Shown in pieces: positions 49,392 through 59,585 of a stretch of 64,000 bases of DNA. Origin of the DNA: Dietzia natronolimnaea (GTDB taxonomy: Bacteria; Actinomycetota; Actinomycetes; Mycobacteriales; Mycobacteriaceae); assembly GCF_002289575.1 (NCBI RefSeq), contig NZ_NTGA01000005.1, positions 91,466 to 155,465 on the forward strand, written 5' to 3'. Within the stretch, counting starts at the first letter, position 1. Each line of letters starts with the position of its first letter. The translations under genes and the position numbers were made by a program. The notes beneath the pieces are model-generated. The model searched no databases. It was not told the origin of the DNA and worked only from the letters and a program-made list of their open reading frames with translations.

Positions 49392-50066
49392 ATGACCGAC
49401 GCCGCCGCCACGCTCGAGCAGATCCTCGACGACCGTTACAGCTGCCGAGGGTTCACCTCCCAGCCGGTCCCAGAGGAGACGATCGACCGGATCCTGCAGA
49501 TGGCCCAGCGCACGGCGTCGTGGTGCAACTCGCAGGCATGGCAGGTCGAGTTGGTGAGCGGCCAGGCGACCTCCGGGTTCGCCGCGCACCTGACCGAGTA
49601 CGTTCTGAACAACGGCATGCGGTCGGACCTTCCGGCACCCGAGCGCTACGACGGCGTGTACGGCGAGCGTCGACGGGACAGCGGCTACGGCCTCTACACC
49701 GCGCTGGGCATCGAGCGGTCGGACAAGGAGGCGCGGCTGACGCAGATGCTGGAGAACTACCGGTTCTTCGGCGCCCCCCACGTCGCGGTGATCACCTCGG
49801 ACGCGGGCCTGGGCACCTACGGCGCGGTGGACTGTGGGGGCTACGTGGCAACGTTCCTGGCGGCGGCGTCCTCACTCGGTGTGGCCACCTGCGCCCAGGC
49901 CGCCCTCGCGCTGTACTCCGACGGGGTCCGCGAGCACCTGGGGATCGGTGAGGACCGGATGATCGTGTGCGGCATCTCCTTCGGGTACGCGGACCCGGAG
50001 CACCCGGCCAACGCCTTCCGGGCCGGCCGCGCGGACCTCACCGACGTGGTCCGCCGCCACGGCTGA
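49392..50066 (+). CDS. Nitroreductase-family protein
   Basis: A 224-residue FMN-dependent nitroreductase. It starts ILDDRYSCRGFTSQPVPEETIDRILQMAQRTASWCNSQAW, which is the conserved FMN-binding RxSxRxF and NxQPW-like block (here NSQAW). Later GVATCAQAALALYSDGVREHLGI and VCGISFGYAD carry the C-terminal FMN/dimer contacts. It would reduce quinones, nitro or flavin-like compounds with NAD(P)H. The ATG at 49392 has a GGAGGG ribosome site. The end of the gene is duplicated by a 31-base tandem repeat. Confidence 0.9.
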   Translation: MTDAAATLEQILDDRYSCRGFTSQPVPEETIDRILQMAQRTASWCNSQAWQVELVSGQATSGFAAHLTEYVLNNGMRSDLPAPERYDGVYGERRRDSGYGLYTALGIERSDKEARLTQMLENYRFFGAPHVAVITSDAGLGTYGAVDCGGYVATFLAAASSLGVATCAQAALALYSDGVREHLGIGEDRMIVCGISFGYADPEHPANAFRAGRADLTDVVRRHG

Positions 50067-50113
50067 GCGGGAGCGGGTGGTCCACCGCCACGGCTGAGCG
50101 GGAGCGGGTGGTC
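50054..50113. repeat. Tandem duplication (two copies, 31-base period) at the end of the nitroreductase gene
   Basis: The sequence CCGCCACGGCTGAGCGGGAG followed by CGGGTGGTC (29 bases) occurs at 50054-50082 and again at 50085-50113, separated by two bases. The first copy contains the last codons and stop of the nitroreductase gene. The second is intergenic, so the gene end was duplicated outward. Confidence 0.9.
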
Positions 50114-50121
50114 TCGGTCCG

Positions 50122-50358
50122 TCAGTAGAGCTCGCGGTTCTTGGGCTTGCCCGAGATGGCCTGGCGCACCTGGTTCCCCTTGTAGATCGCGACGATCCCC
50201 GCGAGTATCGCCACCACGGTGAAGAACGAACTGGCGAACAACGCGATCGGCAGCGCCACCACAGTCACGCCCAGCGCGATCGCCGTGGTGCGCGCATCCT
50301 TGCGCACCTGCTGCTTCTGGGCCTCGATAGAGTTCGGCTGGTAGGGCTGCATGCTCAT
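50122..50358 (-). CDS. Small membrane protein of unknown function
   Basis: A 78-residue protein with two hydrophobic helices (about 25-44 and 45-60) preceded by a charged stretch MSMQPYQPNSIEAQKQQVRKDAR and followed by GNQVRQAISGKPKNRELY. Not recognised. The ATG at 50358 lies four bases after the stop of the YigZ gene, so the two are probably co-transcribed. It converges on the nitroreductase gene. Confidence 0.65.
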   Translation of the reverse strand: MSMQPYQPNSIEAQKQQVRKDARTTAIALGVTVVALPIALFASSFFTVVAILAGIVAIYKGNQVRQAISGKPKNRELY

Positions 50359-50362
50359 ACCA

Positions 50363-51040
50363 TCAGGATTCCATATCCCGGCGACTCGCCGCGTTCTCGG
50401 TGGTCGCCACCCCCGCGGGCTGCCAATCGACGCCACCAGAGCTCCGAGTCGCGAGGATCGGCCCCAGCACGTCGATGTCTCCGGCCACGGTCAGCGCGAC
50501 CCGCGTGCCGTATTCAACACCGAGCACCCGGGCGCCCGCCGCACGCACCGCGCCCTCGAGTCCTCCGGCCAGCGCGTGGTCGACGTCCGCGCGCCACGCC
50601 GGGGTGCGGAGCACCTCGACGACCCGCCCGTCCCGCCACGCCTGCTCGATCGCCGCCGAGACCGCCGCGCCGTACGCCCGCGCGAGCCCGCCGGCCCCGA
50701 GCTTGGTGCCGCCGAACCACCGCACGACCACCACGCCCACCCCGGTGAGCCCACTACCGCGCAACACCTCCAGCATGGGGGTCCCGGCGGTTCCGGAGGG
50801 CTCACCGTCGTCGTTGGAGCGCTCGATCCGGCTGGACCCCGGGACGTCCACCAGGAAGGCGCTGCAGTGATGGCGCGCGTCCGGGTGGGCACGACGGAGG
50901 TCGGCGATCAGGTCGCGGGCGGCTGCCTCGTCGTCGCACCTCCTCATCACGGCGAGGAACCTCGAGCGCTTCTCCTCGTACACACCGGTGACGTCCGGGC
51001 CGGCGGACAGCCTGAGCTCACCAGTCGCGGAGTCTGTCAT
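50363..51040 (-). CDS. YigZ/IMPACT-family protein
   Basis: A 225-residue protein. It has the YigZ motifs: EEKRSRFLAVMRRCDDEAAA at the start, HHCSAFLVD, SNDDGEPSGTAGTPMLEVL, and VVVRWFGGTKLGAGGLARAYG. The C-terminal domain is the EF-G domain V-like DUF1949 part. The family is thought to act in translation or nucleotide-related quality control, but its biochemistry is unclear. The start at ATG 51040 is 55 bases from the divergent treZ GTG. It probably heads a two-gene unit with the small membrane protein. Confidence 0.9.
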   Translation of the reverse strand: MTDSATGELRLSAGPDVTGVYEEKRSRFLAVMRRCDDEAAARDLIADLRRAHPDARHHCSAFLVDVPGSSRIERSNDDGEPSGTAGTPMLEVLRGSGLTGVGVVVVRWFGGTKLGAGGLARAYGAAVSAAIEQAWRDGRVVEVLRTPAWRADVDHALAGGLEGAVRAAGARVLGVEYGTRVALTVAGDIDVLGPILATRSSGGVDWQPAGVATTENAASRRDMES

Positions 51041-51094
51041 CGGACCAGTATCGCCGCGACGCCCCCGCTCGCTGACATTCCCTACCCTGGGGGT

Positions 51095-52873
51095 GTGACC
51101 TCCGCGAGCAGTGACACCTTCTCCGTCTGGGCGCCGACAGCCGACGCCGTCGGCCTGGTCCTGGACTCCGCCGACGCCGACCCGATCGCCATGACCCGCA
51201 CCACCGACGGCTGGTGGTGCTCGACCGTCGTGCGGGAGCAGGGCAGGGACTACGGGTTCGTGGTGACGGGCGACGACGGCGAGACGAGCGATCCGCGTCC
51301 CGACCCGCGGTCGGCCCGTCAACCCGATGGCGTGCACGGGCTCTCACGGGTGCACCGGGTGGATGCCGCCCGCTGGACGGACGCGCGCTGGACAGGTCGC
51401 CAACTGGCGGGGTCGGTCCTCTACGAGATGCATGTGGGCACCTTCTCCCCCGGCGGCACCCTGACCAGCGCGATAGATCACCTCGACGACCTGGTGGAGC
51501 TGGGCGTCGACATGGTCGAGGTGATGCCGGTGGGCGCGTTCAACGGCGAGTACGGCTGGGGGTACGACGGGGTGGCGTGGTTCGCGGTCCACGAGCCGTA
51601 CGGCGGTCCGGACGCGTTCCAGCAGTTCGTGGACGCCTGCCACGCGCGCGGACTCGCGGTGTGCCTGGACGTGGTCTACAACCACCTGGGCCCGTCCGGG
51701 AACTACCTCCCGGAGTTCGGCCCGTACCTGTCCGCGGCCGACGGTCCGTGGGGCTCGGGACTCAACCTCGACGGCCCGCACTCGGGCGAGGTGCGCCGGT
51801 ACATCATCGACAACGCCCTGCGTTGGTTCGACGAGTTCCACGTGGACGCCCTGCGGTTGGACGCGGTCCACGCCCTGCACGACGGCTCGGCCGTGCACCT
51901 GCTCGAGCAGTTGGCGGTGGAGGTCGAGTCGCTGTCGACACACCTCGGACGACCGCTGTCCCTGATCGCGGAGTCGGACCAGAACGACCCGCGGCTGGTC
52001 ACCTCCCGCGAGGGCGGCGGGCTGGGCCTCACGGGGCAGTGGGACGACGACGTGCACCACGCCGTCCACGCCGCGGTCTCCGGGGAGCGCCAGGGCTACT
52101 ACTCGGATTTCGGCTCCCTCGAGGCGTTACGCCAGGTGCTCACCGGGGCCTTCCTGCACGCGGGGACATGGTCGGCGTTCCGGGGCCGGGTGCACGGCCG
52201 CCCGCTGGACGTCGAACGTGTGCCGGGCAGCCGCTTCGTCGCCTACACCCTGACCCACGACCAGGTGGGCAACCGCGCCGCGGGCGATCGGCCGTCGGTC
52301 AACCTCACGCCGGCGCAGCAGCTGGCCAAGGCCGCGATCATCCTGTGCTCCCCCTTCACCCCGATGCTGTTCCAGGGCGAGGAGTGGGGCGCCCGGACCC
52401 CGTTCTGTTTCTTCACCTCGCACCCCGAACCCGAACTCGCCGACGCCGTGCGCCGGGGACGGACCCGCGAGTTCGCCGAGATGGGATGGGACCCGGCCAC
52501 CGTGGCCGACCCCCAGGACCCGGAGACGTTCCGCCGGTCGGTGCTGGACCGGTCCGAGCAGTCGGAGGACCAGCACGCCGGGATCCTGCGCGGGTACCGC
52601 GAGCTCATCGCGCTACGGCGGGCCCAACCCGAGCTCAGCGATCCGTGGCTCGGGGCGGTGCGCGTGCGGTGCGGGGTCGAAGCCGACGACGGTCGTTGGT
52701 TGATCGTCCACCGCGGCTCTCTGGCGTTGGTGGTGAACCTGGGAACCGAACCGAGCAGGGTCCCGGTCACCGGCGAGGAGGTGCTCACCTCGGGAGCGGT
52801 GGTCGACCACGACTCCGTCTTCTGTCAGGCCTTCGGGTTCGCGGTGGTGCGCACCCGCCCGGTGACGGGGTGA
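51095..52873 (+). CDS. treZ: Malto-oligosyltrehalose trehalohydrolase TreZ
   Basis: A 592-residue GH13 enzyme that releases free trehalose from the product of TreY. The N-terminal domain begins FSVWAPTADAVGLV. The catalytic residues are Asp in DALRLDAVHAL, Glu in LIAESDQND and Asp in YTLTHDQVGNR. All motifs are intact. A GTG at 51095 is the first start in a normal composition; the frame upstream runs through the YigZ gene antisense. It is separated from treY by the repeat-rich stretch and must have its own promoter in the short gap to YigZ. It converges on ilvA with six bases between. Confidence 0.95.
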   Translation: MTSASSDTFSVWAPTADAVGLVLDSADADPIAMTRTTDGWWCSTVVREQGRDYGFVVTGDDGETSDPRPDPRSARQPDGVHGLSRVHRVDAARWTDARWTGRQLAGSVLYEMHVGTFSPGGTLTSAIDHLDDLVELGVDMVEVMPVGAFNGEYGWGYDGVAWFAVHEPYGGPDAFQQFVDACHARGLAVCLDVVYNHLGPSGNYLPEFGPYLSAADGPWGSGLNLDGPHSGEVRRYIIDNALRWFDEFHVDALRLDAVHALHDGSAVHLLEQLAVEVESLSTHLGRPLSLIAESDQNDPRLVTSREGGGLGLTGQWDDDVHHAVHAAVSGERQGYYSDFGSLEALRQVLTGAFLHAGTWSAFRGRVHGRPLDVERVPGSRFVAYTLTHDQVGNRAAGDRPSVNLTPAQQLAKAAIILCSPFTPMLFQGEEWGARTPFCFFTSHPEPELADAVRRGRTREFAEMGWDPATVADPQDPETFRRSVLDRSEQSEDQHAGILRGYRELIALRRAQPELSDPWLGAVRVRCGVEADDGRWLIVHRGSLALVVNLGTEPSRVPVTGEEVLTSGAVVDHDSVFCQAFGFAVVRTRPVTG

Positions 52874-52879
52874 CCGGGC

Positions 52880-54154
52880 TCAGGTCAGGTACTCGTACGC
52901 CGCGGTTCCGGGCTCGAGCCGCTCGCAGTCGATACGCGAGGCGTCCATGCGTTCGAGCAGGGAGTGCAGACCGGTGGCCGAGCCGAGTTCGATCCCCACG
53001 AGGGCGGCCCCGTACTCGCGGTTGTTCCGCTTGAGGTACTCGAACTGCGTGATGTCGTCCTCCGGCCCCAGCACCTCGTCGAGGAATCGACGCAGCTGAC
53101 CGGGTTCTTGGGGGAACTTGACCAGGAAGTAGTGCTTGAGGCCCTGGTGGACCAACGAGCGTTCGATGATCTCGCTGTACCGCGAGACGTCGTTGTTGCC
53201 TCCCGAGATGATGCAGACGACCGTCGCACCCTCATCGATGTCGAGCTGGTCCAGTGCGGTGACCGCCAACGCGCCGGCGGGTTCGGCGATGATCCCCTCG
53301 TTCTGGTACAGCTCCAGCATCGCGGTGCACACCGCGCCCTCATCCACGGTGAGGACCTGGATCCGCTCGGTCATCGAGGAGATCACCCCGAACGGGAAGT
53401 CGCCGATCCGGGCCACCGACGCGCCGTCGACGAAGGTGTCCACGGTGTCCAGGGTCACCGGCTCCCCCGCTTTCAGGGCCCTGGTCAGCGACGGGGCCCC
53501 CGCGGGTTCCACCGCGATGACCTTGCAGTCGGGGGCGTACTCCGCCAGGTAGGTCGCGAGACCGCCCACCAGCCCGCCACCGCCGACGGGCACGACCACC
53601 GCGTCGGGGACGCTGTCGAGCTGCGCCAGTATCTCCGCCGCGATGGTCCCCTGGCCAGCCATGGTGTCCGGATGGTCGAACGGCGGGACCATCGTCGCGC
53701 CGGTCCGTTCGGCGTCCGCCCGGGCGGCGGCCTGAGCCGCGTCGAAGTTGACGCCGGTGACCACCAGCTCCACCCAGTTGCGTCCGTGGGCGAGGATCCG
53801 GTCGCGCTTCTGCTTGGGGGTGTTGGTGGGAACGTAGATGCGGCCGTTGATCCCGAGGCTCCGGCAGGCGAAGGCGACGCCCTGGGCGTGGTTGCCCGCA
53901 CTCGCGGTCACCACTCCGGCGCTGCGCTCGTCACCAGTCAGCTGCGACATCAGGTTGTATGCGCCGCGAATCTTGTACGACCGGACCGCCTGCTGGTCCT
54001 CGCGCTTGAGCAGGATGGTCGCACCGGTCTGCTCGCTCAGCCGCTCGCTCTGGTGCAGCTCGCTGGCGAGGATCACATCGCCGATGCGGCGGGCAGCGGT
54101 GTCGATGTCGTCGGGGGTCACGACCTGGGTCGCGGCGGAGTCGGTCACGGTCAC
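52880..54154 (-). CDS. ilvA: Threonine ammonia-lyase (threonine dehydratase), short form
   Basis: A 424-residue PLP enzyme that turns threonine into 2-oxobutanoate, the first step to isoleucine. The PLP Lys is Lys61 in SYKIRGAY, and the cofactor phosphate loop is VPVGGGGLVGG. From about residue 335 a single ACT-like regulatory domain follows (HYFLVKFPQEPGQLRRFLDEVLG), so it is the short form, as in other Mycobacteriales. It lies after dnaE1 in opposite direction to treZ; this treZ-ilvA-dnaE1 order is similar to mycobacteria. Feedback by isoleucine is expected from the domain, but not shown. Confidence 0.95.
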   Translation of the reverse strand: MTVTDSAATQVVTPDDIDTAARRIGDVILASELHQSERLSEQTGATILLKREDQQAVRSYKIRGAYNLMSQLTGDERSAGVVTASAGNHAQGVAFACRSLGINGRIYVPTNTPKQKRDRILAHGRNWVELVVTGVNFDAAQAAARADAERTGATMVPPFDHPDTMAGQGTIAAEILAQLDSVPDAVVVPVGGGGLVGGLATYLAEYAPDCKVIAVEPAGAPSLTRALKAGEPVTLDTVDTFVDGASVARIGDFPFGVISSMTERIQVLTVDEGAVCTAMLELYQNEGIIAEPAGALAVTALDQLDIDEGATVVCIISGGNNDVSRYSEIIERSLVHQGLKHYFLVKFPQEPGQLRRFLDEVLGPEDDITQFEYLKRNNREYGAALVGIELGSATGLHSLLERMDASRIDCERLEPGTAAYEYLT

Positions 54155-54196
54155 GACGACCAGTGTCCCACCGCGCGGTCTGTCACCGCCAACTGG

Positions 54197-57100
54197 TCAT
54201 CCGGTGAGGCAGCCCGGCCCGAGGAGCGCCTTGAGGTCCCCCATGAGCGAGGACGACGTCTCGACCCGCAGATGGTCGTCCAGACGCAACACCGTGGACG
54301 AGTTCCCGTTGACCAACCGTAGGTGGACGTCCGAGGGTCCGGGGTGCCGCCCGAGGACCTGCTTGAGGGCGGTGACCGTCTCGATGGTGCACATCTTCGT
54401 GGGCAACGTCAGCGCCAGAGGGGCGCCGTTGCCGCCCACGACCAGGTCCGGCACCTCGAGGGTGTCGCCGAACACCGAGACCCGGTCCTCGCGGATGTTG
54501 ATGCGAGCCTTGACCAGGACGACGGCGTCCTCGGCGATGTCGAGGGCGGCGAGGCGATAGGTCTTGGGGAAGAACAGCACCTCGACGCTGCCGTTGAAGT
54601 CCTCGATCGTCACGATCGCCCACGGTTCGCCGTTCTTGTTGACCCGCCGGTCCACGCCGGAGATGATCCCGCCGATCGTCACCGCGGTGCCGTGCGGGAG
54701 CTCGCCCTCGTGGATGGTGGCGATCGACGTGTCGGTCTTGGCGGCGAGCGCGGACTCCAGCCCGTCGAGGGGGTGGCCCGAGACGTACAGTCCCAGCATC
54801 TCCCGCTCGAGCGCCAGCTTCTGCTTGATGTCCCACTCCTCGTCGGGGACCCGGACCGCGAAGACGTCGCTGAACGCCGAGGCTCCCCCGGCGTCCTCCG
54901 CGTCCCCTCCGCCGAACAGGTCGAACTGGCCCACCGCCTCGGCCTTCTTGGTGGACATCACCGACTCGACCGCGTCGGCGTGGACCAGGAACAAGCCCTT
55001 TCGAGGGTGTCCCAGGGAGTCGAACGCTCCGGCCTTAATCAACGATTCGGTGACCTTCTTGGTGCACGCGGTCTGGTCGATCTTCGCCAGGTAGTCGGAG
55101 AAGTCGGTGAACTCCCCTTTCTCCTTGCGCGCGGACACGACGGAGTCCACCACGTGCGTACCGACGTTGCGGACCGCACCCATCCCGAAGCGGATGTCCT
55201 CGCCCACCGAGACGAAGTTGGTGAGCGACTCGTTGACGGACGGCGGCAGCACCCGGATCCCCATCTGCCGGCAGTTGGACAGGTACAGCGCGGCCTTGTC
55301 CTTGTCGTCGCCCACGGAGGTGAGCAGGGCGGCCATGTACTCCGCGGGGTAGTTGGCCTTGAGGTAGCCGGTCCAGAAGGACACCAGCCCGTACCCGGCC
55401 GCGTGGGACTTGTTGAAGGCGTAGGAGGCGAACGGCTCGATGGTGCCCCACAGAGCGTCCACGGCCTCCTTGGAGAATCCGCGCTCGCCCATGCCACCGG
55501 AGAACTTCTCGTACTCGGCGGCCAGGACCTCGGCCTTCTTCTTTCCCATCGCCTTGCGGAACCCGTCGGCCTCACCGGCCGTGTAGCCCGCGAGTTCGCG
55601 GGAGATCGCCATGATCTGCTCCTGGTACACGATCAGCCCGTGGGTCTCGCCCAGGATCTCCTTGAGCGGCTCCTCCAGCTCCGGGTGGATCGGGGTGAGC
55701 TCCTGCTTGCCGTTCTTGCGGTCGGCGTAGTTCCAGTGCGTGCCCATCCCCATCGGTCCGGGCCGGTACAGGGCGAGGGCGGCCACGATGTCGTTGAAGC
55801 CGGTGGGCTTCATCCGCTTGAGCAGCTCGCGCATGCCGCCGGAGTCCAGCTGGAACACTCCCAGTGTGTCGCCGCTGGCCAGCAGGTCGTAGGTCGCCTG
55901 GTCGTCGGTGCTGAGCGTGTCGAGGTCGATCTCCTCGCCGCGGTTGGACTTGATGTTCTCCAGGCAGTCGCCGATCACCGTGAGGTTGCGCAGGCCCAGG
56001 AAGTCCATCTTGAGCAGGCCGATGTCCTCGCACGAGGGGTAGTCCCACCCGGTGATGAGGGCGCCGTCCTGGGCACGCTTCCACATGGGGATCACGTCGA
56101 GCAGCGGCTCGGAGGACATGATCACCGCACACGCGTGGACGCCCGCCTGGCGGACCATGCCCTCCAGCCCGCGGGCGGTGTCGTAGATCCGCTTGACGTC
56201 CGGATCCGTCTCGATGAGCTGCCGGACCTCCGAGGCCTCGCCGTAGCGCTCGTGCTTGGGGTCGGTGATGCCCGACAGGGGGATGTCCTTGGCCATGATC
56301 GCCGGCGGCAGGGCCTTGGTGATCCGGTCGGCGATCGCGTAGCCGGGTTGGCCGAAGTTCACGCGGGCGGCGTCCTTGATAGCGGCCTTGGTCTTGATGG
56401 TGCCGAACGTGATGACCTGGGCGATCTTGTCCGAGCCCCATTTGTCGCTGGCGTAGCGGATCATCTCGCCGCGGCGGCGGTCGTCGAAGTCGATATCGAT
56501 ATCCGGCGCGGACGGGCGCTCCGGGTTGAGGAATCTCTCGAACAGCAGGCCGTGCTCGATCGGGTCGATGTTGGTGATCTTGAGTGCGTAGGCCACGAGC
56601 GCGCCCGCCGCCGAGCCGCGGCCCGGGCCGACCTTGATCCCGATGGATCGGGCGTACTCGATGAGGTCACCGACCACGAGGAAGTACCCGGGGTACCCCT
56701 TGCCCTTGATCACCTCGAGCTCGAACTGCGCGCGGTCCAGGTACTCCTGCGGTACCCCGGCGGGGAAGCGCCATTCCAGACCCTTGTGGACCTCACGGGC
56801 CAGCCACGTGTCCTCCGTCTCGCCCTCGGGGACGGGGAACTTGGGCATCCGGTCCTTCGGCGCCCAGATCTCGTCGTACGGCTGGACGCGTTCGGCGATC
56901 CACAGCGTGTTGTCGCACCCACCGGGGATCTCGGGGTCCCACTGCGCGCGCATCTCGTCGGCCGACTTGAGAAAGTACCCGTCGCCGTCGAACTTGAAAC
57001 GGTTCTCGTCGGCGAGGGTCTTGCCCGTCTGCACGCACAGCATCGCCTCGTGGGCGTGGGCCTGTTCGCGGGTCACGTAGTGACAGTCGTTGGTCACCAG

Positions 57101-57751
57101 CGGCGGCATGCCCAGGTCCCTGCCCAGTGTGATCAGGTCCTCCCGGACCCGCCGCTCGATGTCGATCCCGTGGTCCATGAGCTCCAGGAAGAAGTTGTCC
57201 TTCCCGAAGATCGACTGCCACTTCTCGGCCGCCTCGTAGGCCTCCTTGCGCTGACCGAGGCGCAGGCGGGTCTGGATCTCTCCGGAAGGACATCCGGAGG
57301 TGGCGATGATCCCCTCGGAGTGCTCGGCCAGGATCTCGGCGTCCATGCGGGCCCACTTGCCCAGTTGACCCTCGTACGAGGCCAGGGAGGACAGCAGGAA
57401 CAGGTTGCGCAGCCCGGTGGCGTTCTCGGCGAGCATGGTCATGTGGGTGTAGGCGCCCGACCCGGCGACGTCGTCACCCTTCTGGTGCTTCTCGCCCCAC
57501 GTCACGCGCTTCTTGTTGAGCCTGGACTCGGGGGCGACGTATGCCTCGATACCGATGATGGGCTTGATGCCGGTCTTGACGGCCTGCTTGTAGAAGTCCG
57601 AGGACCCGTACATGTTCCCGTGGTCGGTCATGCCCACCGCCGGCATCCCGAGCCTGGAGGCCTCGGCGAACATCGGGGTGATCTGCGCCATCCCGTCGAG
57701 CATCGAGAACTCGGTGTGATTGTGCAGATGCACGAACTGGGATCCGCCCAC
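54197..57751 (-). CDS. dnaE1: DNA polymerase III alpha subunit DnaE1
   Basis: An 1184-residue replicative polymerase. The N-terminal PHP domain keeps its metal-binding residues ([15 protein letters not shown] and MTDHGN), which suggests it can proofread as known for mycobacterial DnaE1. The polymerase active site has [10 protein letters not shown]. Later come the helix-hairpin-helix region (about 840-920, ITGVDRR and similar) and the OB-fold near [19 protein letters not shown]. The GTG start at 57751 has a strong AGGAGG site. It begins 12 bases downstream of the rarD-type gene on the same strand, so it could share its transcript. Confidence 0.97.
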   Translation of the reverse strand: MGGSQFVHLHNHTEFSMLDGMAQITPMFAEASRLGMPAVGMTDHGNMYGSSDFYKQAVKTGIKPIIGIEAYVAPESRLNKKRVTWGEKHQKGDDVAGSGAYTHMTMLAENATGLRNLFLLSSLASYEGQLGKWARMDAEILAEHSEGIIATSGCPSGEIQTRLRLGQRKEAYEAAEKWQSIFGKDNFFLELMDHGIDIERRVREDLITLGRDLGMPPLVTNDCHYVTREQAHAHEAMLCVQTGKTLADENRFKFDGDGYFLKSADEMRAQWDPEIPGGCDNTLWIAERVQPYDEIWAPKDRMPKFPVPEGETEDTWLAREVHKGLEWRFPAGVPQEYLDRAQFELEVIKGKGYPGYFLVVGDLIEYARSIGIKVGPGRGSAAGALVAYALKITNIDPIEHGLLFERFLNPERPSAPDIDIDFDDRRRGEMIRYASDKWGSDKIAQVITFGTIKTKAAIKDAARVNFGQPGYAIADRITKALPPAIMAKDIPLSGITDPKHERYGEASEVRQLIETDPDVKRIYDTARGLEGMVRQAGVHACAVIMSSEPLLDVIPMWKRAQDGALITGWDYPSCEDIGLLKMDFLGLRNLTVIGDCLENIKSNRGEEIDLDTLSTDDQATYDLLASGDTLGVFQLDSGGMRELLKRMKPTGFNDIVAALALYRPGPMGMGTHWNYADRKNGKQELTPIHPELEEPLKEILGETHGLIVYQEQIMAISRELAGYTAGEADGFRKAMGKKKAEVLAAEYEKFSGGMGERGFSKEAVDALWGTIEPFASYAFNKSHAAGYGLVSFWTGYLKANYPAEYMAALLTSVGDDKDKAALYLSNCRQMGIRVLPPSVNESLTNFVSVGEDIRFGMGAVRNVGTHVVDSVVSARKEKGEFTDFSDYLAKIDQTACTKKVTESLIKAGAFDSLGHPRKGLFLVHADAVESVMSTKKAEAVGQFDLFGGGDAEDAGGASAFSDVFAVRVPDEEWDIKQKLALEREMLGLYVSGHPLDGLESALAAKTDTSIATIHEGELPHGTAVTIGGIISGVDRRVNKNGEPWAIVTIEDFNGSVEVLFFPKTYRLAALDIAEDAVVLVKARINIREDRVSVFGDTLEVPDLVVGGNGAPLALTLPTKMCTIETVTALKQVLGRHPGPSDVHLRLVNGNSSTVLRLDDHLRVETSSSLMGDLKALLGPGCLTG

Positions 57752-57763
57752 GCAGCATTCCTC

Positions 57764-58741
57764 CTACGGCTTGTCCGGCCCAGTGTAGGTCGGCGCACCG
57801 ACACGACCCGAAACCCCAGCACGCACCGAGCGTGGCGTCCGCCCCGCCAGCGTGAACGCGATCACCGCGGTCCAGATCAGCGCGAAACCGGTCCACTGGA
57901 CCGCGTCCAGCCGCTCGCCCACCACCAGCAGTCCCCAGGCCATCTGCAGGATCGGGATGATGTACTGCAGCATTCCCACGGTGGCCAGGGGGATGCGCTG
58001 GGCGGCCGTCGCGAACAGGAGCAGGGGCACCACGGTCACCACCCCGGAGGCGGCCAGGAGAGCCGAGTGGCCCACCCCGTGTCCGGTGAAGGTCCCCGCG
58101 CCGGTCACACCCAGCCACACCAGCACGGACAGGGCCAGCGGGCCGATGACCAGCACCTCCCCGGTCATCCCGACCACCGGGTCCCCGCGGAGCTTCTTCT
58201 TGAAGACCCCGTAGAACCCGAAACTCGTCGCGAGGAGCAGCGAGAGGTACGGGACGTGTCCGTACCCCACGGTGAGAACGCCCACCGCGACCACGGCGAG
58301 GGCCACCGCGACCACCTGGGGCCGGTTCAGCCGCTCGCGGAAGATCAGGACCCCGAGGAGGACGCTCACCAGGGGGTTGATCGTGTACCCGAGCGCGGCC
58401 TCGGTGACCCGTTCGGAATTGACCGTGTGGACGTAGACACCCCAGTTCACGGTGATGAACGCGGCGGCCCCGGTGATTCGCGCCCACGAGAGACGGTCGA
58501 GGGCCCACAGCTGCCGCCACCGCCGGGTGACGGTGAGCACCAGCGCCATGATCACCAGCGACCACACGACGCGGTGGCCCACGATCTCGACCGCACCGGC
58601 GGGTTCGAGCAACGGGAAGAACGCGGGGAAGAACCCCCAGAGCGTGTACGCACAGACCCCGGCGAGCATCCCGAGCGCCACGGAGCGATCGGCGGAGTCC
58701 TGCCCCCCGGTCGCCCCACCACGCTCGCTCACCGGTGCCAT
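57764..58741 (-). CDS. rarD: EamA/RarD-family membrane transporter
   Basis: A 325-residue protein with ten membrane helices in two EamA repeats. It shows YTLWGFFPAFFPLLEPAGAVEIVGHR, NWGVYVHTVN and ALGYTINPLVSVLLGVLIFRERL, the RarD hallmarks. RarD-type proteins are thought to export a small metabolite; for the related E. coli protein, chloramphenicol sensitivity was reported. The ATG at 58741 has GAGGGAG before it. It lies between an unknown membrane-anchored protein and dnaE1, probably as part of one long transcript. Confidence 0.9.
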   Translation of the reverse strand: MAPVSERGGATGGQDSADRSVALGMLAGVCAYTLWGFFPAFFPLLEPAGAVEIVGHRVVWSLVIMALVLTVTRRWRQLWALDRLSWARITGAAAFITVNWGVYVHTVNSERVTEAALGYTINPLVSVLLGVLIFRERLNRPQVVAVALAVVAVGVLTVGYGHVPYLSLLLATSFGFYGVFKKKLRGDPVVGMTGEVLVIGPLALSVLVWLGVTGAGTFTGHGVGHSALLAASGVVTVVPLLLFATAAQRIPLATVGMLQYIIPILQMAWGLLVVGERLDAVQWTGFALIWTAVIAFTLAGRTPRSVRAGVSGRVGAPTYTGPDKP

Positions 58742-58757
58742 CTCGGCTCCCTCTGGT

Positions 58758-59585
58758 TCACGCCGAGGGGACGGGCGCGTCGTCCGGCAGCGGGAACGCG
58801 GCGTCCACCTGCTGTGGTTGGAGGGGCCGGACGGCGAACCGCTGCCACACCGCGTCGGGGGGCAGCGCCTCGACGGCCCGCACCGACGGCCGGCCGGCCG
58901 CGTTACTCAGCTGCGCCGGGGTACCCCGGGCGAGCAGACCGATGATCGCCGGCTCCCCTGATCGGATCCGCGCGGCGGTGAGCGCGGCCGCCTTGGCCGC
59001 CCGGTCGGCGTCGGGCGGAGCCTGCCCCCCATCCGGTCGCTCGGGCCCGGTGGGGATCACTGCGTCCAACCGGTGCGCCACGTCATCGAGGCCTCGGTCG
59101 AACACCGGCTCACGGCCCGACTCCCCCGACACCGGCTCGGCCAGCGTCACCCCGGTCACGGGCATCGCCACGCCGTCGACCGGCACCTGGACATAGAGCC
59201 CGGAGACCCTGGGCAGGCCACGGACCACGGCGGCCGCCTCCGCGGCGGACCACGGCCGGGCGGCGGTCACGAGCGCCCAGCGGTGGGCGTCCGCTCCGGT
59301 GGCGGGGTCCTCGCCGTCGTCACCCAGCTCACCGTCGTCAACCATTTCGCCGTCGTGCCTTAAGGAGCTCGCGTCACGCGCCAGGTAGTCGTCGACCGGT
59401 TCACCGTTCTCGGGTCCCAGTGCATCGCTCATCGCCCCGGGAGTGCGCGGGAGCTCGGTGCGCAGCGCGGTGAGGACGGCGACCAGTGCCAGGACGATCA
59501 CCACGCCCACGCCCGCGACCGTGAGAGCCCTCAGCGCGACCGACCGGGGCGTGGAGCGGTCGGCTGCCGGGGCAGGGCTGCTCAC
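58758..59585 (-). CDS. Membrane-anchored protein of unknown function
   Basis: A 275-residue protein with one N-terminal membrane segment (about 17-42, [21 protein letters not shown]) and an extracytoplasmic rest. A low-complexity acidic stretch ([20 protein letters not shown]) follows residues 75-97. The remaining part is rich in Ala, Pro and Val with [25 protein letters not shown]. No enzymatic motif was seen. The GTG start overlaps the stop of the pseudouridine synthase gene (GTGA), so translation is coupled. Confidence 0.75.
   Translation of the reverse strand: MSSPAPAADRSTPRSVALRALTVAGVGVVIVLALVAVLTALRTELPRTPGAMSDALGPENGEPVDDYLARDASSLRHDGEMVDDGELGDDGEDPATGADAHRWALVTAARPWSAAEAAAVVRGLPRVSGLYVQVPVDGVAMPVTGVTLAEPVSGESGREPVFDRGLDDVAHRLDAVIPTGPERPDGGQAPPDADRAAKAAALTAARIRSGEPAIIGLLARGTPAQLSNAAGRPSVRAVEALPPDAVWQRFAVRPLQPQQVDAAFPLPDDAPVPSA

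Noticed and set aside
48970..49395. Open frame of 141 codons upstream of the nitroreductase
   Set aside because: Much of it is the translated 19-base repeat, and the rest has atypical composition and no ribosome site.
54323..58945. 1540-codon open frame on the plus strand
   Set aside because: It lies antisense to dnaE1 and rarD, has repeated charged and low-complexity content, and is the expected mirror of high-GC codon use in the real genes.
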